Source: Arcuatula senhousia
Taxonomy: Eukaryota > Mollusca > Bivalvia > Mytilida > Mytilidae
Assembly (NCBI GenBank): GCA_963971305.1
Contig: OZ020306.1
Location: forward strand, 34,059,512 to 34,123,511
DNA length: 64,000 bases
Direction of reading: 5' to 3'
The notes under the pieces were generated by a model. That model was not told the origin of the DNA. It searched no databases and was given only the letters and a program-made list of their open reading frames with translations. Below are positions 56,511-64,000 of the stretch, piece after piece; position 1 is the first letter of the stretch; every line of letters starts with the position of its first letter. A program made the position numbers and the translations under genes.

Positions 56511-59172
56511 CCCTGTACTTGAACGGAAACTTTTCGTTTCTTTCACCTTCTCTGACCTAATTCTACGTGAAAGTCATCCACGTATTTGTTGACGAACGAA
56601 GTTGTATCGACCTAATTTTACTTAAAAGTCTTCCAAATATGAATATTCACGTATTTGTTGACGCACGAAGTTGTATCATGTGATTTTTTTTTCAGACAGC
56701 TCAGAAAAGTAACATAAAATGCTAAGATTGTATTGCTATGAATTTTAACAGTTTGACAAAAATCGATTAAGAATTCCTTTTCTAAGAAAAACTAATATGA
56801 CTAAATAAGACTTAATATATGAATTACAATTAAAAATGACAAGCTATTAATGATAATTTAAAAACAATAAATATTTTTTTAAATTGATTTATTTGCAGAC
56901 ATTATCTTTGGGAGGGCCGTAATAGCGCGAAAGCTCTATAATTGTTTTCATATCTTTATATTGTGTTTGTTTTTCATCTCTGACTAGATCTATCTATGTC
57001 TTGCTGTAGGTGTATGTTTTACAATTGTGGCATTTCCTTCAATTTGTTGAAGTTGGCCACTACATGTAGATAAATAGAACAAAAAGCAAGCACTATTAAA
57101 ATCTAAAGTGGTAGATTATTACATAAAATAATCATTCAATTTCCGAAAAAAAATATTTATCACTAGAAATGGACCGAAAACTTAAAATCGAACACCTGTG
57201 ACTCCCACAAACAAAGCTACATGTACCATTGGAATCCTTAAATATTGAAGCTTTAGAATTGTGTAAAGTCAATCCTTCTAAGAATCTCATTTCAATACGT
57301 GTACACCAATCCTCTGTTGAAACCTTACTTAATGTAAATCATATATCTAGGATGGTGAAGGTTAGGCATTCTGATCGTTCCAACCCCCCCCCCCCCCCCT
57401 ACCGTGCTCACAGAAGCAAAACCCAGCAGGTCGAAGGAGGCTACTAATGGTCTTGAGATTCTGACTGGGTCAGTGGTCATCCAAAAGGTCGATTTGCAAG
57501 GTGTGGGGCCTAGGTAGCTGGACAAGGTCCTAGTTAGGTGGCACTAGTTAGCAGGGGATGTGAGGTCATAATACAAAAAGCCTCAGCATGACCACTGACT
57601 CGAGTGGACAAACTAGCATGGATAGTGCCGCGCCTCAAACACGCGACACATATATATCAGGAACTACTTTTCCGCCACTTCCGACTCTTTCTTTTTAAGT
57701 GGGCTTAAAAATTTACTGTTAATTTGTTTTCCATACACCCAAAATGTTGATTGGTCATAGAACACAAATGTTTCTTTCTCGTATATGAAACCAATAACAA
57801 AAGGTGTTTCAAGTTACGAAAATAGCACATCATAAAAACACAGTAAGTTAGATCTCCAAGCTGATCTGGTATAACAATAATTTCTGCTACTTTTATTCTT
57901 TCTACATCTTTGATAGTTAATTAATTACAGAACATCATAACGGCACTCATCACAAGAAATTCAGCGATAAAAAATAAATGAAAACAAATGAAAACCAAAC
58001 ATATCGGATTGAAGTTCTTTTACTGGAGCATCGCTTTAATGAGAAGAAATTTATAGCTTATCAAAGACCACTTCTATTGTAATCACGACAGCGAATAGTT
58101 AGACATGAACGCTTCTAATGTTAAACAGTCAATCTGATTAAACCCATACGCTCAAAAGCGGATCACTTTCGATTCCTTAAGACGTGGTTAAGGGTCGAAT
58201 CAAATATGCAAATGATATGACCAGACAAGTGGGATCTAAATGAAAGCTATGTTAGTGATACATTAAGTCAAAGTCATTAAAGGGACTTATCATTTACACG
58301 TTACGCTGTGTTAGTTTTGCATATTTAATTCTATGAAAACTTAACTTAGAGGAACCTAACTTCTGCTGATGTGCTATTATTCTGTCTTTGGCGTTAACAC
58401 CACTCATTTAAATGTTTCCTTTCTTAGATTTTATAACTCGTGAAAACTCGCAGGTAAGTTTCCATATTCATTTTGAGTCTTAATGTACATGATAATATAG
58501 TTTAATTTCCCTGGGTGTTCTTTGACTGTTCAAGCCGATATCTTTCTCATGCCCTTAGGTATATATCAATTAAAAAAATATAAAAAAATGAAATAGTCAT
58601 TGTGGTTCCTTTTTGGCTCCCTTAATATCGAAAAGATTTTTCATTTATATGTAACAAGTTTTTCCTGTATGGTCTTTTATTTAATAATCTCACATCACAC
58701 TTCATGGTCGGAAATATTAAAACCTTTTAAGGAACTCATTCTCTTTCGGTCTTTTCATTGTATTTTTCCTATATTATAACAAGTACTTACCGGTTTTCAA
58801 AAGAAAATGCATTTCATTTAATGACATTCATGAATTTTGTTTAGATTTGGTGGGACGAGGACTCCCAACTATTTTGACAAGAATACAGGGAGAGTCTCTA
58901 CTTGTCTAGGGTCTTAAACAATTTACTAGACTCTAACTATGACCCCCCAAAAGTGCATTTACAAATATAATACATAGTACAAATCTCTTTACCATGCTAT
59001 GATAGTCGTCCTTTTTGCTCTAAGAAAACCTAACTTCCCATTAAGCCAATGTAAGGATATATTAAGGTATCTAGGTTTTAACACAGATGTGGACAGCATA
59101 TGGTTGAGAAGTGACAAAACACAATGTTCTTTTCAATACATAAAAAGCGATTTTTGTAATTAAATTCATTTG
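56511..59172. other. No gene recognised; one possible micro-exon
   Basis: A 26-nt block at 58428-58453 sits between TTTCTTAG and a GTAAGT donor and could be an exon or chance. A C-run at about 57386 lies in a 72-codon frame (57229-57447) that is otherwise unsupported. Confidence 0.35.
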
Positions 59173-59293
59173 GAGTTATGAATAGTGGACTTCAGTCTAA
59201 AGAGTTGAAACCGTAAGTTCAAACGAAATTTTTGAGTTATGAATGATGGACTTCAGTCTAAAGAGTTAAAACCGTAAGTTCAACGAAATTTAT
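59173..59293 (+). repeat. Two-copy 61-bp tandem duplication
   Basis: GAGTTATGAATAGTGGACTT and GAGTTATGAATGATGGACTT start the two copies. Both continue through CAGTCTAAAGAGTT and ACCGTAAGTTCAA. Confidence 0.85.
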
Positions 59294-61440
59294 AAAGTAC
59301 TGACTCTAAACATTCTTGAAAAGTCGTTTTGATTTGTGTAGCTTTTTCGTTTTCAAATGCCCGGACTTAAAGTTGAGAATATTGTAATCATTATTGTGAA
59401 GACCCACTTATTTAATAGCAATTTTCCGAACAACTGGAATACCAATGGGCACACTCAATTCTACATGTTCATCCCTGTACTATAAGGGACCAATAGTAGT
59501 CAATAGTTTTTGATAATTGCATTAGACAGTGGGCTGACAAAGCAAAGTCACATGCAACCAAAAGTGAGTTTGATCTTCGATCGAATAAGGTCCCTTTGAA
59601 CCTGTTTTCTCACTCTGTAAGTGATATTGCAAATATAAATTTAAAAGTATGGATTTTTTACAAGAAATCCCATGTAAACAAAATAAAAACATTATCCAAA
59701 TGACATGGTGTCCCACCTTTTAACATGTTCTTTTTACACAATCGGGTGTAGGGGTTAAACTTTACGACGACTAAAATTTGTTTAAATCCTAAAGCAATTG
59801 TGCTCAGGATTTCACAATGACTACATTATGTAATAAGTAATAATACTTAAATCTGAAGAAACACTTTGAGTAACACAATGCCTCAACTGTCATCTCAAGA
59901 GGTAAATAATTATTTAGATTTTATATGTTGTTGTTACAAAAATCAGGAAAATAGCTTACTTCGTTAATTGAATAATACCCCTCTTACTCTTACAACCATG
60001 AAACTGGAAAAAGGGTTTATCATATGATTGAGAGTATTTTCTTGTAATATTGCATATCTGTATATAGGTTTTTGTGATAACTGTACTTCCGGCGTGTAAA
60101 ACTCACTTTAAACTGACTTAAGATAACTTTTCCAAACACTATATGCTCCTCTATGTTAAAATACAATAATCACACGTTAATCTCTTTTCGTCATTAATTT
60201 AAATCGGGGGAGACCAGAACGGTGCCTACTCTTCCGGAGCTTCTGAGTTCATTTTTTTGTTTTTAATCGAGTTCACTGAATCGGAATGGGATGTAAAAGA
60301 TGGGTTTTTCGTAGTCGTTGTGTAGTCTGTTTCGTGATGATTTTATGTCTACCAGTTTTGTCTTTGGATTTACTGATGTACGACATTTGACTGTTCCATT
60401 AGCAAATCTTTGCCTTTAATAACAATTGATAAACTTCAGCTAAACAAAAGTCACAAGATACATTTTGTACATTTTTGATTTAGTTTCAAAGTTTGTTGAT
60501 TTATTTTCACAAATGATGAATGAACTACAACTTTTCTCTAATATTTTACCCGTCTTACCTCCCCTGGCAACTCTGATTTTAAATTCCCTATGGAGATTTC
60601 TCATTTTTCGTCGGCCATCTCTTATTAGAAAACTGACCCCTTTTTGTTGAAGTGAACGTGCTTCAGTTTAAGGTAAAAAAATAAGGATCAAGTTAAGGTC
60701 ATGACTACTAGCAAGAACCAATTGTCTTCAGACGACGACGACACTGACAATGCCATCGCCGTTATATTACACGAACGCAGCTTATTTACAGTCGTATACC
60801 AGAGTTAGGAATAAAATCGTACACAATAATTAACCAGCACAATGATAACCCTTGTAAGATAGTAAACCATATAAATTGATCGAAACTTATAGGCAACGTA
60901 CAGAAATAGTAACCTTTTTGACATCGTCGGAAATCCACGGTTGGTCACGCTCTCACTACGCTACCTCTCACTGTTTGAGCACTGCCAATTCAAAGACTTA
61001 TTCATACATTACATCTATCAAATCATTGCTTAATTAATCCGTTCTAACGGATATTTCACCGGAAAAGCAGAGTGCACAAAGAACGAATTAAGCAGAAAAT
61101 GACTAAGATGGTATACAACTAATTTTTTAAAAGAAATTGCAAAGGAAACGAATAAAGTAATGAAATTCCGGTTTTGATCACTAAAGGATAAAACTACGGT
61201 CTTTATCACAAAAAGATAGAACTACGTTTTTTAATCACTAAAAGATAAAACATAGCTAAAAAGGGTAAATCTAAAAGTAAATATGAAAATGCATTTTGTA
61301 TGATAGGTGATTGTCCACTAAATTGTTAAGAAATAAGAAGCTTTTTAGTGCATTAACTTCAAAGATCATAATTGATAAGTATAAATCGTACTTACAACAA
61401 CCCCCTAATATAAAAAGAACGTAATTCCTGGACCCCCTCT
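59294..61440. other. No recognised feature
   Basis: AT-rich. An eight-codon ATG block with a GTAAAT donor at 59878-59901 is too short to support. CACTAAAAGATAAAAC words near 61180-61250 form a short three-copy repeat. Confidence 0.35.
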
Positions 61441-62035
61441 AACAGTAAAAATACTAAGTCCACTTACTAAACAGGAAGTAGATCAGCAATGGACTAAGGC
61501 CCGGTGCCACAAAAAAAACCCCAACTTATTGTGTTTTCTATGGGAGTTGAAAATATTCTCAGACTTAAGAATATGTTTTTATGTGATACCACTATAGGAG
61601 ACGCCTACTTTAAGGTGCATACCAAGTATCGAAGGCCTACAAATAGTAGAAACAGGGAAATTTGCAACATCTTTAAAAACAATTTTGACCGCTCGTTGGA
61701 CAAAAGGTAGGTAAGCGACAGACCCGGGAACGCACCCCGCGGTATGAGACCCCTATCTGAAGCTGCATACGCAATACCCAAAGCCTACGAAAAAAAGTAA
61801 TTGAAAAACGTTCCAAGATTTTTTCCAGTTTTGAACCTTAAAAGTTCTAAGTCAGATAGTTAAAGAGAAAGAAAGTGAGTGACGGATCTGGAATATGAAA
61901 CTTCGCATCCAACCATATGAAACCCCTTCCCGAAGCTGCTTACCAAAATAACAAAACCTTCGAATACGCACGCACTCATAAAAGACGGACTCCTAGCACT
62001 TTTATATCCTCGCTCCCCATTGTGTTCTGGAACAA
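61441..62035 (+). repeat. Diverged tandem-module element, family K
   Basis: Modules contain AAACAGGAAGTAGATCAGC, GAGACCCCTATCTGAAGCTG and CATACGCAATACCCAAAGCC, with later degenerate copies near 61860 and 61920. It has no clear CGGACGGAC block (AAAGACGGAC at about 61981 may be its remnant). The frame at 61504-61710 is within it. Confidence 0.5.
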
Positions 62036-62485
62036 GACATGGTAGCTCATTCTGTTCGAGATGCCAAAATAGATTATTTCTATTAAATATAAAGAGATTA
62101 GAATAGAGTTTATCTTAAAATTGTATGATTATTTACTATCGTTTTTAACAACCTTTTAATGGTTAACTTTAAACAGTCATACATCGGATTTAGAATCAAA
62201 GCATGTAAAGTATTTACATCGGTCGATACATGCTTCTAAGCTAGATGTCAAGTATTCCCTAAAAATCCTCAACGTCATGTTTGTTTTTGGTCATATTTCT
62301 GTCTTGGATTCTCTGACAGCTAAAAATGGGTAAATCTTTATTGCATCATATTTTGTGATTTCTAAAACTTAATTACCACTGATGACATGTTGGGACCCTT
62401 TAATACTAGTTTAACCCCGCCACATTTCACCTGCGATTGTCCTTAGCCAGAAATCTTTGGTTTTTTTTTATCTGGAGCCAATTAC
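62036..62485. other. No recognised feature
   Basis: AT-rich; nothing supported. Confidence 0.4.
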
Positions 62486-62610
62486 AAGACAGTGGGAAGT
62501 GACCACTGGTCATATTAAAGTTGCACGATGGCTGTTTTCTATAGCGGGTTGTTAAATTGCCGCTGATTCATGTAGATTGTATCACATGCACTTATTCCAT
62601 GTCTCGTTTT
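62486..62610 (+). repeat. Third, degenerate copy of the GCAGCGACC repeat
   Basis: GTGACCACTGGTCATATTAA, ATGGCTGTTTTC and GCACTTATTCCATGTCTCG are in the same order as at 30536-30655. AAATTGCCGCT matches sequence beside the reversed 33.4-kb copy. Confidence 0.5.
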
Positions 62611-63085
62611 TTGTTGGTAAATATGCACACTTTCAGTTATATTCTACACCAAAGAACTCCTTTATATGATTTTAGTAGGGACGCATTCGACCGAAAAAAA
62701 GGTATCCCTTTGTTAGTTCTTCTTAAATTACCAAGACAAAATTCTGTATAACTAAATTACCTTCTACGTTGAGAGCTGGTAATTAACCAATTCACTTGGG
62801 AATTCTAAGTTGTCACTCTGGTAAACCATACTTAAGCATAACGATTTACCACATAATGTTTGATACCATCTTATATTAATGTCTGAATGCATTTATTCTA
62901 CACAAAGCAGTACATCATTAAACATCCATAATACATAGCTCAAAATACAATGCTTATACACAGCTACAAATCTATTGCGCAATGAACTACACCCAAGACT
63001 CATTCATATGACGAATTTTTCAAATCTAGGTGAAACGAGAGTCAACTCGGGTACTCCGGAAGGAAAGTAGTTTATCACTGTTGCT

Positions 63086-63112
63086 AAACTAGGGCAACAG
63101 TGACGGGTGGGT
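63086..63112. repeat. Short inverted repeat
   Basis: TCACTGTTGC and GCAACAGTGA pair around about 9 nt. Confidence 0.5.
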
Positions 63113-63641
63113 CTCGGATTATCTTAAATCAACTACATGTAACTTGTTAATAAGCTTCTTTAAATCTTAGAAGTTACCCCGGATTTTATGTGGAATGGTA
63201 ATTAACATTATTATGAGCATGACAGCTATCATTTTCATAAAGTCAGTTAGTACAAACTTAATTTTTTTCAGCTCTCCAATATTCTTATTTGATTGTCATA
63301 ATATTGTGCAATAAATCGGCTTAATGTTGTAGCACGCAACCAAATGAAGTCGGATGACAATTTGTGGTTATCTTTGCATTTCATTGCCCATCATTATTGA
63401 CAGATAACAAAGAAGTTTAAAGAAACCATACAGGCAATATAAAACTTTACGGTTGTTTTGTCCTTTTCATCTTTAACTGATAGAAGCTTTCATTAGTGTA
63501 AGACAATTTTCAAATCAATAAGTTGTAAAATATTACTAAGAACAAAAAGGGCACGAGTTTGTTTTTTTTCAGTTTAATGATGCTAAATTTTGAACGTTTG
63601 AAAGTTGCATCCCAATTATAAGCCTAATATGTAAAGTATTT

Positions 63642-63725
63642 AAGATAAGAATTGTTATTACACTCCAATATTTGCTTCATGTACACCGTACATGAAGCAA
63701 AGAGTGTAATAACAATTCTTATCTT
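63642..63725. repeat. Foldback repeat, about 38-bp arms
   Basis: AAGATAAGAATTGTTATTAC ... TTGCTTCATGTAC on the left pairs with GTACATGAAGCAA ... TTCTTATCTT on the right around 3 nt. The left arm has about five extra bases (CAATA) as a bulge. Confidence 0.85.
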
Positions 63726-64000
63726 CCTTCTTTGACTAATCGGAGTATAGACCAACATTAAATATTTTTTCCCATAACAGTGTTTGAACATCTGAATGTA
63801 AAGTTGTTTATTCTGGAAAGAAGATTTTTTATATTAGTTTCTGCATTACATTTCAACGTCATTTACTTGTTGATTTGCAAAATAAGATACCGGATTATGA
63901 GTAACTCATTGGGCAGACTGCGGCTATTCTATAAAAGTTTGCAGTACTAAAATGTCTGATTATTAAAAGAAATATCAAGGAAACACAAAAACGTCAAGTC

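Noticed and set aside
57229..57447. 72-codon frame with a Pro run
   Set aside because: The Pro run is a C-homopolymer, the start is not ATG, and no splice sites or family support it.
1..64000. tRNA or rRNA genes
   Set aside because: I looked for T-arm (GGTTCGA-type) and A-box patterns and saw none in a credible cloverleaf. A tRNAscan run would be decisive.

Overview
The window is animal nuclear DNA: AT-rich, intron-rich, with GT-AG introns, vertebrate-like gene families and very dense non-autonomous repeats. The repeat families (elements ending in an AGCTCACCTG / AGGCTCCTGGGAGCCT hairpin pair, CGGACGGAC blocks, and a minimal type I hammerhead ribozyme) point to a bivalve mollusc, most likely a mussel of the Mytilus type. 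That assignment is an inference from style and remembered repeats, not from a search. Almost all long open frames in the window are chance or lie in repeats. The real genes were found by joining short exons across splice sites. || Layout. (1) 1-2072: a tandem-repeat mobile element of about 1.3 kb, then unremarkable upstream sequence. (2) 2073-8080, plus strand: a complete seven-exon alpha-arrestin gene (ARRDC2/3/4-like, 402 residues) with three PPxY motifs. Intron 5 carries a repeat element containing a hammerhead ribozyme in sense orientation. (3) 8081-13652: 3' region and two short terminal-inverted-repeat elements. (4) 13809-23169, minus strand, convergent with the arrestin gene: the last seven exons of a RECQL4-type helicase gene (381 residues), covering the RecQ4 zinc-binding region and the conserved C-terminal region. 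The helicase core exons were not found in the remaining 41 kb. (5) 23.2-64 kb: no recognised intact gene. This stretch is a dense mosaic of foldback elements, short inverted-repeat elements, a LINE relic, satellites, and many tandem-repeat-bearing elements of about ten families. A few coding-like exon candidates (30.7 kb, 31.7-32.1 kb, 42.1 kb) are listed with low confidence. || Most notable signals. First, a canonical hammerhead ribozyme (6305-6346) inside an intron of the arrestin gene. Second, many sequence-unrelated repeat families share one architecture: a terminal hairpin, roughly 150-175 bp tandem modules that often carry CAGGAAGTAGATG, a CGGACGGAC block, and a GC-rich terminal hairpin followed by an A/T tail. 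This resembles Helentron-type non-autonomous elements. Third, a 605-bp near-palindrome at 34297-34901 is built from short AT-rich units, has matching termini and a 6-bp target duplication. || The two genes have separate roles: ubiquitin-ligase adaptor for receptor trafficking, and DNA replication/repair helicase. Nothing in the sequence suggests that they work together; they are simply tail-to-tail neighbours.
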